NCBI GenBank assembly: GCA_001874255.1
Contig: MPDC01000004.1
Location: 1 to 64,000 of the forward strand
Length of the DNA: 64,000 bases
Direction: 5' to 3'
Source of the DNA: Alphaproteobacteria bacterium MedPE-SWcel
GTDB lineage: Bacteria > Pseudomonadota > Alphaproteobacteria > Rhodobacterales > Rhodobacteraceae
The first letter of the stretch is position 1; the number at the start of each line of letters is the position of its first letter. The translations under genes were made by a program, and so were the position numbers. A model generated the notes under the pieces. The model was not told the origin of the DNA. It saw only the letters and a program-made list of their open reading frames with translations, and did not search any database. Shown here in pieces: positions 16,617 to 26,038 of the stretch.

Positions 16617-17725
16617 AGACCCGCGCGGCTGAAGACGCCGAAGATATTGCCGATCAGGTTGGAGATCGTCAGCGCATCATTGATCGGGCTCTCGGTGGCC
16701 ATGACCAGATCGCCGGGGTTGATCTGGAAATTTCGGGCTGAGAACAGCCCGTCCGCCGTGGTCAGGTCGAGGGCGAAGACCACCCGGGTCTGCCGTGGCC
16801 CCCGCATGCCCGGTGCCACGGCAGAGGCCGGGTATTCCCGCAGGATCAACAGGCCTTTAGGGTCGGCCTTGCTGTCCTGAAACCCGCCGGAGATCGACAG
16901 TGCATCCATCGCCGAGACGTCATCCTTGGTGAAGATATGCAGATCCTCGGTGCCGGTTGCCCCAAACGACAGGAAATAGCGTTCGTCTTCTTCGACAAAG
17001 ACACGGTCGCCACCGCGCAGCAGCGTATCCTTTTGCGGATTGTTCAGCAGGCTGTCGACCGATGTGCCATAGAGCCGCCCGCCGCGCGTCAGTCGAATTT
17101 GCGGATTGTTCAGCCCGGAGGAAATGCCGCCGCCAGCTGCGATCAGCCCCATGACGGAGTAGTTGCGATCCGGCATCGGGTAGGTGCCGGGACTGGCGAC
17201 GCCAGACACCAGATCAACCGAATTGTTCCGCCCCTCGGTGACGTTCAATTGCAACTGGGCTGAGGGCACGATGGTCTCAAGCTCTCGTTGCAGGGTTTCG
17301 CGGGCCAGTTCCGGCGTCATCCCATTGACGTTCACATCACCTACATAGGGCAGAAAAATGGTACCATTGGCCGAAACGCGTACATCCTGCAGCAAAACCA
17401 TTTTCTGTTCGATCGAAGTCAGTAGTGAGTTGTCATTGTTGTCCCAGATTTGCATCGAAAGCCGGTCTCCGGCGCGGATGATCTGGGTCTTTGGGCCCTG
17501 ACTGGCCCGGATCCAGCCAAGGGTCTCTTGCTTGCCGGTCGGCGGCCAATGGGCAACGGTGGGCAGGAAGGCCCGGTTGACCGAATAGAGCGCAAAATCC
17601 GCATCCGCATCGGCGGCTGATTTCAGGATTTCCTCGCTGGCAGGGGCTCCGCCGGGCAGGCGGGAGCAGGCGGCAGGGAGAAAAGCGACGGAGACGGCCG
17701 CGACCAGAAGCGAGAGTTTCAGCAT
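16613..17725 (-). CDS. wza: Wza-like polysaccharide export lipoprotein
   Basis: About 370 residues, with a lipoprotein signal ending LPAAC near residue 20. A polysaccharide export (Poly_export) domain follows (IIRAGDRLSMQIWDNND to PYVGDVNVNGMTPELARETL), then SLBB-type soluble ligand-binding repeats (VDLVSGVASPGTYPMPDRN and the ALSISGGFQD region). It would form the outer-membrane channel for polymer export alongside the KpsM/T/E genes here. The start is ATG at 17725, with AAGGA 5 bases upstream. The open frame extends much further upstream, but that part is not protein-like. Confidence 0.9.
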   Translation of the reverse strand: MLKLSLLVAAVSVAFLPAACSRLPGGAPASEEILKSAADADADFALYSVNRAFLPTVAHWPPTGKQETLGWIRASQGPKTQIIRAGDRLSMQIWDNNDNSLLTSIEQKMVLLQDVRVSANGTIFLPYVGDVNVNGMTPELARETLQRELETIVPSAQLQLNVTEGRNNSVDLVSGVASPGTYPMPDRNYSVMGLIAAGGGISSGLNNPQIRLTRGGRLYGTSVDSLLNNPQKDTLLRGGDRVFVEEDERYFLSFGATGTEDLHIFTKDDVSAMDALSISGGFQDSKADPKGLLILREYPASAVAPGMRGPRQTRVVFALDLTTADGLFSARNFQINPGDLVMATESPINDALTISNLIGNIFGVFSRAGL

Positions 17726-17838
17726 ACAGTCCTTGTCCCGATGGCGCTCGGGGCGTGTTTGTGAATATGTTGCAGGCACCATACTGGTGGGGGGCGTATC
17801 GTCAATGATTGCCCCCTTGCAAATAGGACCCAAGAGCA

Positions 17839-18711
17839 ATGACCCGCGCGCCTGTGACATTCCTGCTGCCCCCGCTTGTGCTTGGTGCCACCGGCCGGAT
17901 CGGGCGCGCGCTGCGGTACCGCTGGGGGGCTGAGGCGGGGCTCTGGCAGGCGCGTCGCGCGCAATCGGGCGCTCATTGGCACGTGTTTGATCCGCTTTCG
18001 CAGCCGGAGGCACTGGGAGAGGCGGCGCGGGCGGCAGGGCAGATCCTGTGTCTCGCCGGAGTTGTGCCGGGGCGCGGGGGGGATCTGGCGCTCAATACGC
18101 ATCTGGCAGAGGCTGCGGTGCGTGCAGGGGCTGCGGCAGGTGTGCGGGTGGTGCTGATCTCATCAGCGGCGGTGTACGGCGCGGGGCAGGGGGCTTTGAC
18201 CGAAGATACCCCTCTGTCTCCGGCCAACCCCTATGGTGTGGCCAAGGCCGATATGGAGGCGCAGACCCGCGTATTGGCGGCAGAGCTGGGGGTAGAGGTT
18301 TCGGTGCTTCGGATCGGCAATATCGCCGGGTTCGATGTGATCCTCGGCGGCTGGAAGCCCGGGTTTCGCCTGGATCAGTTCGAGGATGGGCGCACCCCCC
18401 GGCGCAGCTACATCGGGGTTCTGACGCTGGCCGATGTGATCGCGGCCGTGATGGCCGCGCCCAAACTGCCCGACGTGCTCAATATCGCCCAGCCCGGCCT
18501 GATTGAGATGGGCGCGCTGTTGCAGGCTGCAGGGCGGGATTTTGCCACAGTGCCGGCGCCGGATGCGGCGATTGCAGAGCTGGCGCTTGACCTTGGACGC
18601 CTGAGCGGGTTCTTGGCCCCCAAGATGCAGCTGCATGTGGCGGATCCGGTGCAGATGGTGGCTGAAATGGCCTTATTAGAGCCACATATAAAGGAAGATC
18701 CCCGCCCATGA
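17839..18711 (+). CDS. NAD-dependent epimerase/dehydratase (extended SDR)
   Basis: A 290-residue Rossmann protein with VLGATGRIGRAL near the N-terminus and the active-site pair SSAAVYGAG and NPYGVAKADME (Tyr-x3-Lys). The substrate is unknown. The reading SPANPYGVAKA resembles nucleotide-sugar 4-epimerases and reductases. It is divergent from the wza-like gene and its stop overlaps the next start (ATGA), so it is probably co-translated with the PglC-like transferase and may prepare or modify its sugar donor. Confidence 0.82.
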   Translation: MTRAPVTFLLPPLVLGATGRIGRALRYRWGAEAGLWQARRAQSGAHWHVFDPLSQPEALGEAARAAGQILCLAGVVPGRGGDLALNTHLAEAAVRAGAAAGVRVVLISSAAVYGAGQGALTEDTPLSPANPYGVAKADMEAQTRVLAAELGVEVSVLRIGNIAGFDVILGGWKPGFRLDQFEDGRTPRRSYIGVLTLADVIAAVMAAPKLPDVLNIAQPGLIEMGALLQAAGRDFATVPAPDAAIAELALDLGRLSGFLAPKMQLHVADPVQMVAEMALLEPHIKEDPRP

Positions 18712-19322
18712 CATGGGACAAACGCCTGTTTGACCTCTTTTTCGCGACGCTTTTGATCGTGATCCTTGGCCCGATCCTTTTGGGACTGCTTTTGTGGTTG
18801 CTGTGGAAAGAAGGCCGCCCGGTGTTCTATGTGGCAGAACGGATGAAGGGCATAAATCGCCCATTTAGACTCTGGAAATTGCGCACCATGACCCTTGCCG
18901 ATGAGGACAGCGGTGTGTCGGGCGGCGATAAGGCTGCTCGGGTTACCAAGACCGGCGCCTGGCTGCGCTCAAAGCGGCTGGATGAGTTCCCGCAGCTCTG
19001 GAACATCCTCAAGGGTGATCTGTCTTTTGTGGGTCCGCGCCCGCCGCTCCGACAATATGTAGAAGCCCATCCCGAGATCTACGCCGAGGTGCTGAAATCG
19101 CGCCCTGGCGTGACCGGGCTGGCCTCGATTACCTACCACAGGCATGAGGCGATGCTGTTGGAGCGCTGCGCCACGCGGAAGGAGACCCACGCGACCTACT
19201 CCCGCATCTGCGTGCCCGCAAAGGCGCGGCTGGATCTGATTTATCAACGGCACCAGAATATGTGTTACGATTTCGATCTGGTGTTTCAGACCATTGGCAA
19301 CCTGTTCCGGCGCGGACGCTGA
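18708..19322 (+). CDS. PglC-like initiating sugar-phosphate transferase
   Basis: A 204-residue undecaprenyl-phosphate sugar phosphotransferase of the small monotopic (PglC-size) class. It has one N-terminal re-entrant hydrophobic segment (LFFATLLIVILGPILLGLLL), then FRLWKLRTM, LDEFPQLWNILKGDLSFVGPRP and RPGVTGLASI, all family hallmarks. It would start glycan assembly by moving a sugar phosphate from a UDP-sugar to the lipid carrier at the inner membrane. It follows the epimerase with a 4-base overlap. Confidence 0.93.
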   Translation: MTWDKRLFDLFFATLLIVILGPILLGLLLWLLWKEGRPVFYVAERMKGINRPFRLWKLRTMTLADEDSGVSGGDKAARVTKTGAWLRSKRLDEFPQLWNILKGDLSFVGPRPPLRQYVEAHPEIYAEVLKSRPGVTGLASITYHRHEAMLLERCATRKETHATYSRICVPAKARLDLIYQRHQNMCYDFDLVFQTIGNLFRRGR

Positions 19323-19340
19323 GGGCGCTCCAACCTGATC

Positions 19341-21758
19341 TCAGTAGGTGAAAATATTGTCTTCCAGCCCGGTCAGGCTTGAGAGGTTGGAGAAGGTGAT
19401 CTGGTCGCCCTCGCCAAAATCAAACACCACCACGCCACCAACGATACTGGCAAACGTATCCAAAATCGCCTGCTCTTCGGTCACCCCGTCAACCAGGTCG
19501 GAGGAGAGATGCAGCAGATCTTCGTTGAGCCTGAAATCCTCGATCTCATCCCGGTCGTGTCCGGTCTCAAAGATGAACGTGTCGCGCAGAGTACCGCCGC
19601 GCAGCAGATCGTTGCCCGCGCCGCCTTTAAGCTCATCGCCCCCCTGATTTCCTAAAAGCGTATCGTTGCCCGTGCCGCCATAAAGCATGTCTTCACCAGC
19701 GCCGCCGGACAAGACATCGGAGCCGAAGTTGCCATAAAGCGTGTCATTTCCGTTGTTGCCAAAGGCCACATCCCAGGCGGAACCCGCTGAAATCCAGTCA
19801 TTGCCCTCGCCGCCGTTCAGCAAATCGTCGCCAGCACTGCCAATGATGCTGTCGTTGCCATCGCCACCAAACAAGCTGTCCCAGCCGGAGCGGCCAAAGA
19901 TGGTGTCATTACCAGCGCCGCCATAGAGCGTATCGGCGCCGGTGCCGCCGATGATGCTGTCGTTGCCATTTCCGCCAAACAGTTGGTCGGTAGAGCTACC
20001 ACTTGCCAGCGTGTCGTTTTCCGCACCGCCATAGAGGCTGTCGGCACCGGTGCCGCGGGACAAGCTGTCGTCGCCCGCGCCGCCATAGATCTGTTCGTGA
20101 CCATTGCCGCCGTCGATGCTGTCATGACCGTCCTCTCCATAGAGAACATCGCTGCCGTCGCCACCCAGGAGCGTGTCGTGTCCCTCAGCCCCCCAGAGTG
20201 CATCGTCGCCATCCGCACCCAAGAGGTAGTCGTCGCCGGCCTGACCATAGAGGCTGTCATCACCTGCGCGCCCGCTCAGTCGGTCTTCGCCCGATCCGCC
20301 CACCAGTTGCCCATCGCCTGTCAGGGTCACCGGCGCCTCCACTTCTGGCTGGGGGCGAAACAGCCCCAAAAGGTCGCGGCGCAGGAAATCGTTCAGGGTC
20401 AGCGAGTGGTCTTGTGTGGTGTGAAGATGCAGCTCTTCTGATCCGTAGCGCAACACTGCGCCACTGGCGATGGACGTGATCTCCAACTGTGCCACGGAGG
20501 TCAGCCCCTCCCATGTCTGCAGGTCAATTCTGTCCATGTTAGGATCGAAATCGTGAATTTCATCCGGGCTACCATCAGCGGTTAGCACAATGACATCCGC
20601 GCCTGCGCCGCCGCCCAGCCAGTCATCGCCTGCACCATCCAGCAAGACGCTGCCACTGTCTGCGGCCACAAGCGTGTCATTCCCGCTGCCGCCGGTTTGC
20701 ACGGCGTCATGTGACAATGTGGCGGTGGCATGGGTGAGCCCGGCTTCGGTTTCAGAGGTGGCAAAGACATGCAGCGTGTCGCCCTGCATTTGCAGGGCTA
20801 GGCCGTTGACATTGTCGAGCCCCAGGGCGGTGCTGTCGGCCAGCGCGTCAAGTACCAGGAGGCGACCATCGTCCAGCAGCGTGAATAATGTCAGCCCATC
20901 ATCGCCGCCCCCTGCAACCAGATAGGTGCGCCCGTCATGGATGATGGATTCCATGACGGTGACAGCGCCAAATCGGGTTGAAAGACTGTCGGTCAGATGA
21001 TCGCGCAGCGAGAGGTTGCCGTCAGAGCCGATCCCGACCACCGAGATCGAGTTGCTGCCCGCAGCCGCGAGAACCAGAACTGGCTGGCCGCCGACTTCGG
21101 TGCTCAAAAGCGCGGTTGGGGCGTTGATGCCAATGCCCTCGCGCGCGCCGAGGCTGTCCATGTGACTAAGCCCGCCGTTGCTGTCGAGACGATAGGCGCT
21201 GACGCCGGACTCATGGCCCGAGGCGGCAAAGACCAACTGCTGCCCGTTCACCATGGCCGCAGCCATCATATCCACCTGTGCAACATAGGTACTGGCAGTA
21301 TCGCCGCGCGCTGACAGCGGGCTGAGGCTGCCGTCGCTGCCGCGCAGATATGTCTCAAGACCGGGGTGGCCGGCCCCCGCGGCGACCACAATGTCGCGTC
21401 CGGTTCCGGTGGTGGCAAGCAGGCTGAAACGGTCGCCGGCAAAGCCGCTGTGATCGTCGTAAAACGCATCGCTGCGGGACAGCGTGCCTGCGTTTTCAAA
21501 CAGGGCTACCAGCGCATCGTTTTCGACCGTGATCGCACGCTCCCCCAGAGAGAGGTCCGTGGTTGCGGTACTCTCTCTGGCGCTTTGGCGATAGCTCAGA
21601 TCCCCGTCTGACAGGCGGAAGTGGTGGATTTGCGTGTCGGCGCCCATATGGAGTTCCACCTGCAAGCTATCACCGCCACTCAGCGTCAGCCGTGGGGCGC
21701 TTGCAGCGTGTAGACTGTTTGAGAACTGGACATATTGCGTCGTTGTGAATGTTGTCAT
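19341..21758 (-). CDS. RTX calcium-binding protein with propeller-like N-terminus
   Basis: About 805 residues. The N-terminal half (residues about 1-345) has repeats such as LSLRDHLTDSLSTRFGAVTV and LLDDGRLLVLDALADST, suggesting a lactonase-like beta-propeller. A first RTX patch follows (GGSGNDTLVAADSG), then a long array of GGxGxDxLx nonapeptides at about 490-715 (for example GGDGNDSIIGSAGDDLLNGG). The last 90 residues (NDLLRGGTLRDTFIFETGHD to the end) are shared with two other RTX genes in this window and probably form a type I secretion signal. ATG at 21758 is preferred over an in-frame GTG three codons earlier. Confidence 0.88.
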   Translation of the reverse strand: MTTFTTTQYVQFSNSLHAASAPRLTLSGGDSLQVELHMGADTQIHHFRLSDGDLSYRQSARESTATTDLSLGERAITVENDALVALFENAGTLSRSDAFYDDHSGFAGDRFSLLATTGTGRDIVVAAGAGHPGLETYLRGSDGSLSPLSARGDTASTYVAQVDMMAAAMVNGQQLVFAASGHESGVSAYRLDSNGGLSHMDSLGAREGIGINAPTALLSTEVGGQPVLVLAAAGSNSISVVGIGSDGNLSLRDHLTDSLSTRFGAVTVMESIIHDGRTYLVAGGGDDGLTLFTLLDDGRLLVLDALADSTALGLDNVNGLALQMQGDTLHVFATSETEAGLTHATATLSHDAVQTGGSGNDTLVAADSGSVLLDGAGDDWLGGGAGADVIVLTADGSPDEIHDFDPNMDRIDLQTWEGLTSVAQLEITSIASGAVLRYGSEELHLHTTQDHSLTLNDFLRRDLLGLFRPQPEVEAPVTLTGDGQLVGGSGEDRLSGRAGDDSLYGQAGDDYLLGADGDDALWGAEGHDTLLGGDGSDVLYGEDGHDSIDGGNGHEQIYGGAGDDSLSRGTGADSLYGGAENDTLASGSSTDQLFGGNGNDSIIGGTGADTLYGGAGNDTIFGRSGWDSLFGGDGNDSIIGSAGDDLLNGGEGNDWISAGSAWDVAFGNNGNDTLYGNFGSDVLSGGAGEDMLYGGTGNDTLLGNQGGDELKGGAGNDLLRGGTLRDTFIFETGHDRDEIEDFRLNEDLLHLSSDLVDGVTEEQAILDTFASIVGGVVVFDFGEGDQITFSNLSSLTGLEDNIFTY

Positions 21759-21910
21759 TTGCCCCACCCGGACCCTGCGTTGAACACCGGGTCAGAGTGC
21801 GGGGTGGCTTCGGTCGGGCTGTGTCCGATATGTGGCCAAAGCGAGATCAGTACTGCGGATTGTTTCCAAATTTTGTGATGAGAAAACGGTAGCGCCGCGG
21901 TTGGCCGGGA

Positions 21911-22573
21911 TCAGCGGCTGTTGTGCATATTTGCGAGATGGGTCGCTATCGCGTCTTCGACATCATCGTAATATGTGATGTCACCATTTTCCAGAACCGC
22001 GCCCGCATTGCAGAGGTTGCGAACTTCCTTGAGCGAGTGGGTCACCACGATGGCTGAGGAATGCTGCATACGCGCCTTAAAGATGGCGGCGCTTCTGGCG
22101 CGAAAAGAGCTGTCGCCCACCGATGTGACCTCATCAACCAGATAGGTATCAAAGTGCAGCGCCATGGAAACCCCAAAGGCAAGACGAGATTTCATCCCGG
22201 AGGAATAGCTGCGTACGGGCATGTGCAGATGTCCGCCCAGCGAGGCGAAATCGGCCACGAAATCCAGCATGTCATCGGTGTCCACGCCATAGATGCGGGC
22301 CACGAAGCGGGCGTTTTGAGCTCCGGTTAGATCGCGGTGAAAGGACCCCGCAAATCCCACCGGAAAGGAGATCGATCCCTGACGGATGATGCGTCCGCTG
22401 TCGGGGTTCATAGTGCCGGAAATCATCTGCAGCATAGTGGATTTCCCAGCGCCATTACGCCCCAAGAGCGCCACCGCTTTGCCGTTCGGGACGGTCAGGT
22501 TCACATCCTGGGCTACGTATTTGCGCCCGTTTGGGGTGGCGAAACTCTTAGTGAGGTTTTCCAGAACAATCAT
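21911..22573 (-). CDS. kpsT: KpsT-like capsule ABC transporter ATPase
   Basis: A 220-residue ATPase with Walker A GRNGAGKST, signature SYSSGMKSRLAFGVSMAL and Walker B YLVDEVTSVGD. The short form and the Ala/Ser-rich signature fit KpsT/Wzt-type polysaccharide exporters. It pairs with the KpsM permease (24030) and the KpsE-like periplasmic adaptor encoded 13 bp upstream on the same strand. Confidence 0.93.
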   Translation of the reverse strand: MIVLENLTKSFATPNGRKYVAQDVNLTVPNGKAVALLGRNGAGKSTMLQMISGTMNPDSGRIIRQGSISFPVGFAGSFHRDLTGAQNARFVARIYGVDTDDMLDFVADFASLGGHLHMPVRSYSSGMKSRLAFGVSMALHFDTYLVDEVTSVGDSSFRARSAAIFKARMQHSSAIVVTHSLKEVRNLCNAGAVLENGDITYYDDVEDAIATHLANMHNSR

Positions 22574-22586
22574 TGCTGATGCTCCC

Positions 22587-23972
22587 TCAACGGCGATCCC
22601 GTAGGGAGTAGAGGATCAGCGCCATGATGGCCCATGCAATCAGCAGGAACAAAGCGGTCAACCCCAAGAGCAGGGGGCGGCGTGGGTGTTGCGGGCTCTG
22701 GGCGAGGGTGGGATGCACATAAGCGGCCAGATAGCGGCTCTGACGCTGAGCTTCGGCCTGTGCAATGTCATAGTTTTGCAGAGCACCAGTATATTTCTGT
22801 TCGGCAAATTCCCTGTCAACGCTGAGGCGTTCGAATTCCGCCACCAGGGTGGCGTAATCTTCGCCACCGGCAGCAGAGCCGCCGCCGCCGAATTTCTCAC
22901 GCTCTTGTCGGATGCGTTCGCGGATTGCGTTAATGCGCTGTTGGGATTGCTGCAGGCGGGGATCATTCCCCTGCGTACTGGTCAGGAGTAGGTCGTAGTC
23001 TATCAGCTCTGTGCCGAGCTGCTGTTGCAGGGTGTTGAGCAGGCCCATCTGAAGCTGAATATCCGCGCTTGGATCGACGATCTGGGTGCGTGAGCGAAAG
23101 GCTGTCAATGCCTGACGTGCGGTCTTTAGCTGCTCTACCGCCGTATTCAGTTCCTCGCGCGCGTAGCGCATGGCGTCTTCGCGTGCGATCGCCGAAAGCT
23201 CGTTTATCATCCGCGAGCTTTGCGAGAAGATCATTGTCGCGATAGCATGGGCCTCTTCCGCACTATAGGCCCGCACTTGCAGCTCAATCAGGCCAGTGCC
23301 CGGGGCATAGGAAATCAGCACCATGTTTTGCCAATAGTCCACCAGATCCTCAATCGAGCTGTCAGGCGACAGCGAAAACACCGGATCGGTGGGATGGTGA
23401 CGGCTGTAGAGGCTGCGCAGGTCCAGCGCAGCATCGACCTTTTCTACCAGTTCCTGTGATTGGATGAATTCAAAGAGAATGTCGCTGTCGGAGGAGGCGG
23501 CGCTTGACAGGCTCGTCAGTCCGCCGAGGATATCGACGGCCGAAGGGGCTTCCTCGCGACGCACCGTAAAGCCGAGGTTGGAGGTGTATTGATCTGCCGC
23601 TCGGGTCCAGAGGTAATAGCCGCCAATCAGGGTCGGCGCGATGACGCAGAGCACAAAACTCCACAACAGGGCCCAATGACGGGGTTGGGACTTGGCATTG
23701 CGTGCCGGGGCATAAATGGGGTCTGCAGCCTTGGTCTTGGCTGCAGCGGGTTTGGCCGGGGCCGACTTTTTCTCTGCAGCCGGCTTCGCCGCTTTTTTAG
23801 GAGGCGCCTTGGGTTGCGGCTTTGCGGCTGGTTTCGCTTCAGCCTTCTCAGTTGGTTTGGCAGCGGGTTTCGCGGTGGAGTTAGCGTCAGCTTGCTTCGG
23901 TTTTGCTTCGGGAGCAGGCGTTTTCGAGGAAGCGGGAGCTGATTGATCTTCGGCCAAAACTGTGGTCCACAT
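22587..23972 (-). CDS. kpsE: KpsE-like capsule export membrane-periplasmic adaptor
   Basis: About 461 residues. A Pro/Ala/Lys-rich cytoplasmic head (AKPAAKPTEKAEAKPAAKPQ) precedes a first transmembrane segment (LLWSFVLCVIAPTLIGGYYLW). A Wzz/KpsE-like periplasmic region follows (SNLGFTVRREEAPSAVDILG) with long coiled-coil helices, then a second membrane segment at the C-terminus (LLLGLTALFLLIAWAIMALI). It would bridge the KpsMT exporter and the outer-membrane channel. ATG at 23972 has AGGAA just upstream. An open frame continues to 24185 but overlaps kpsM and is not protein-like. Confidence 0.88.
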   Translation of the reverse strand: MWTTVLAEDQSAPASSKTPAPEAKPKQADANSTAKPAAKPTEKAEAKPAAKPQPKAPPKKAAKPAAEKKSAPAKPAAAKTKAADPIYAPARNAKSQPRHWALLWSFVLCVIAPTLIGGYYLWTRAADQYTSNLGFTVRREEAPSAVDILGGLTSLSSAASSDSDILFEFIQSQELVEKVDAALDLRSLYSRHHPTDPVFSLSPDSSIEDLVDYWQNMVLISYAPGTGLIELQVRAYSAEEAHAIATMIFSQSSRMINELSAIAREDAMRYAREELNTAVEQLKTARQALTAFRSRTQIVDPSADIQLQMGLLNTLQQQLGTELIDYDLLLTSTQGNDPRLQQSQQRINAIRERIRQEREKFGGGGSAAGGEDYATLVAEFERLSVDREFAEQKYTGALQNYDIAQAEAQRQSRYLAAYVHPTLAQSPQHPRRPLLLGLTALFLLIAWAIMALILYSLRDRR

Positions 23973-24029
23973 TTGTTTCCTGAACGCGTTACTGTGAATC
24001 TCACAGATTGAACGAAAGTACCAGCCTGA

Positions 24030-24848
24030 ATGACGCAGTCTTCGGTCGCCCCGGTCAAGGTGCCGCCCCCTATGAAGCCGCAGCTCCGCTTTCGAGGCGC
24101 CCGCGCTGTGGTGGCTTTGATGCTGCGTGAGATGACGACGACATATGGCCGCAATCCCGGCGGTTATATCTGGGCGGTCTTGCAACCGACTGCTATGATC
24201 GTGATCCTCACGCTGGCATTCTCGCTCATGCTGCGTTCACCTGCCTTGGGGACCAGTTTCTTGTTGTTTTATGCCAGCGGATTTCTGACCCTGCGCATGT
24301 TCCAGGATGTTTGTCAGCCCGTCACCAACGCGATTTCATTCAATCAATCTTTGCTTGCTTACCCCCGTGTCACCTATGTCGACACCATTTGTGCTCGCCT
24401 GACACTTGCCGTGTTGACGCAGATCATGGTTTCCACTGCTGTGCTTACCGGAGTCATTATCTACGATGACATCAAGGTCAGTCTGGAGTTCGGACCCATT
24501 GTTGAAGCTTATGCGCTGGCGGTACTGCTGGCTGCGGGCGTGGGGACCTTCAATAGCTACATGACCGTGGCTTTTCCGGTCTATAAAACGATTTGGAATA
24601 TCTTGACCCGCCCGCTTTTGCTGGTGTCGGGGATTTTCTATATCTATGAAGGTCTGCCGTTGTTTGCCCAGAATCTGATCTGGTTCAACCCGTTGATTCA
24701 TCTGACGGCATTGGCACGCACCGGGTTTTACTCCACCTATTCGCCCACCTTCATCTCGATCCCCTATGTGGTGTTCTTTGCGATGGTGCCGATGTTTTTT
24801 GGCTTTTTGCTGCTCTATCGCTACTCCAAGGATACTCTCTACAAGTAA
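24030..24848 (+). CDS. kpsM: KpsM-like capsule ABC transporter permease
   Basis: A 272-residue ABC-2 type permease with about six membrane segments (TAMIVILTLAFSLMLRSPAL, LLLVSGIFYIYEGLPLFAQN, VVFFAMVPMFFGFLLLYRYS). The N-terminus LMLREMTTTYGRNPGGYIWA is the typical KpsM/Wzm start. It is divergent from kpsE with only 57 bp between the starts, so the two promoters must lie in or around that gap. It works with KpsT. Confidence 0.93.
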   Translation: MTQSSVAPVKVPPPMKPQLRFRGARAVVALMLREMTTTYGRNPGGYIWAVLQPTAMIVILTLAFSLMLRSPALGTSFLLFYASGFLTLRMFQDVCQPVTNAISFNQSLLAYPRVTYVDTICARLTLAVLTQIMVSTAVLTGVIIYDDIKVSLEFGPIVEAYALAVLLAAGVGTFNSYMTVAFPVYKTIWNILTRPLLLVSGIFYIYEGLPLFAQNLIWFNPLIHLTALARTGFYSTYSPTFISIPYVVFFAMVPMFFGFLLLYRYSKDTLYK

Positions 24849-24881
24849 GGCCTGTGTTGCGCTGGCATGCGGGCGAGATAT

Positions 24882-24930
24882 TAACATGAGCAAGGGCCGT
24901 ATCCACAGGATGCGGCCCTTGCTCATGTTA
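24882..24930. terminator. Bidirectional terminator between kpsM and neuB
   Basis: A perfect 18-bp stem (TAACATGAGCAAGGGCCG and its complement) with a 13-base loop lies between two converging genes. It is A/T-rich at the base on both sides, fitting termination in both directions. Confidence 0.85.
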
Positions 24931-24970
24931 TCTGTTTGGTGTCGTGCCCGTTTAATTTAATGCGGGGCGT

Positions 24971-25906
24971 TCACTGAGAGGCGTGGTCTTCCTTGACCCA
25001 CTTCAGCTTGTCGCGCTGAACCTGTTCGACGGGGAGGATGTCCTGACCTTTGTAAGCCAGCGCCATGTCGACATTTTTCAGGTCACGGCACAGGCGGCGT
25101 AGCCCATCAGGTTCGAGGCTGGCGGCATGGTCGGTGCCTTTCCAGGTGCGATCAAGAGTGAAGTGACGTTCGATATGGGTGAATTTCCCCTTACCGTCCG
25201 CTTCCATGGCGCGGCCCACGGCGAGCGCGGCTACATCAGCGGCGATGCCCAAGTGGTGGCCGGAAAACCCGACGCCTTTAACGGTGGTGCCGAATTTTTC
25301 CATCAGGTTGCGGATTTCAAAGAGGCAGATGTCTTCAAAGGCGACCGGATAGCCGGAGGTGCAGGAATAGACCACGAGGTCCTTGGCGCGGCCCCGCTCG
25401 GCGTAGAAGTTCACCAGATCGACGATCTCATTGCCGGTGGACATGCCGGTGGAGACGTGGATCTCGCCCGCGTAATGTTCGCAGAGATAGCCTTGCAGAT
25501 CATAGTGCTGGTTAGTGGCGGACGGGATTTTCAGCAGTGGTGGATTAAGTGCTGCCATCTCCTTGGTCGAGGTCAGATCCCAGACGCTGGTGGAATAGGC
25601 GATGCCATTTTCTTCACAACACTGGATCAGTTCCTTGTGTTGGTCAGTATCCATCTCGAGGAATTCGCGGTGAGCGCCATAGGTGTTGCCGTAGGCGTTT
25701 TCCGGCACCGGGTGCGGTGTGTCATATTGCTCCGGTGTCAGCAGCTCACGATTGTGGCGCTTCTGGAATTTGGCGATATCCGCCTTGCAGACATGGGCGG
25801 CCACGCGGATCAGTTCCTTGGCAATCTCCAGGTCGCCTTTGTGGTTGCACCCGATCTCGGCAATAACTTTGACGGGGGAGGTCTGTTCACTCATGAAGTC
25901 TGTCAT
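24971..25906 (-). CDS. neuB: NeuB-family nonulosonic acid synthase lacking the SAF domain
   Basis: About 311 residues of NeuB TIM barrel: VIAEIGCNHKGDLEIAKELI, ADIAKFQKRHNRELLTPEQY, STSVWDLTSTKEM, KIPSATNQHYDLQ, STGMSTGNEI, GFSGHHLGI and HIERHFTLDRTWKGTDHAAS. It condenses PEP with an N-acylmannosamine-type (or mannose-type) sugar. It ends soon after the SLEPDGLRRL helix, so the C-terminal antifreeze-like (SAF) domain of most NeuB/PseI proteins is missing. PseI at 38349 has it. Start is ATG at 25906 or 25894. It lies apart from its likely partners at 42978-46104. Confidence 0.9.
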   Translation of the reverse strand: MTDFMSEQTSPVKVIAEIGCNHKGDLEIAKELIRVAAHVCKADIAKFQKRHNRELLTPEQYDTPHPVPENAYGNTYGAHREFLEMDTDQHKELIQCCEENGIAYSTSVWDLTSTKEMAALNPPLLKIPSATNQHYDLQGYLCEHYAGEIHVSTGMSTGNEIVDLVNFYAERGRAKDLVVYSCTSGYPVAFEDICLFEIRNLMEKFGTTVKGVGFSGHHLGIAADVAALAVGRAMEADGKGKFTHIERHFTLDRTWKGTDHAASLEPDGLRRLCRDLKNVDMALAYKGQDILPVEQVQRDKLKWVKEDHASQ

Positions 25907-26038
25907 CCAATGCGTTGGAGAATGTTTCTGCGCCGCGTTGCGGGCCGGTTGTGCTCTCTGTATGAGAGATACAGGGGCGTCTTGTAAATGCACAGCGCGC
26001 GACAGACAAACCAATATAGACAGCGGACCACAGGCGCT

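Noticed and set aside
17726-18013. Upstream extension of the wza-like gene
   Set aside because: The lipoprotein signal and a ribosome binding site fix the start at 17725; the extension is Arg/Ala-rich and overlaps the divergent epimerase.
19600-20280. Dense short repeats that could be taken for a CRISPR or satellite array
   Set aside because: They are codons for RTX nonapeptides in an open reading frame; no spacer structure.
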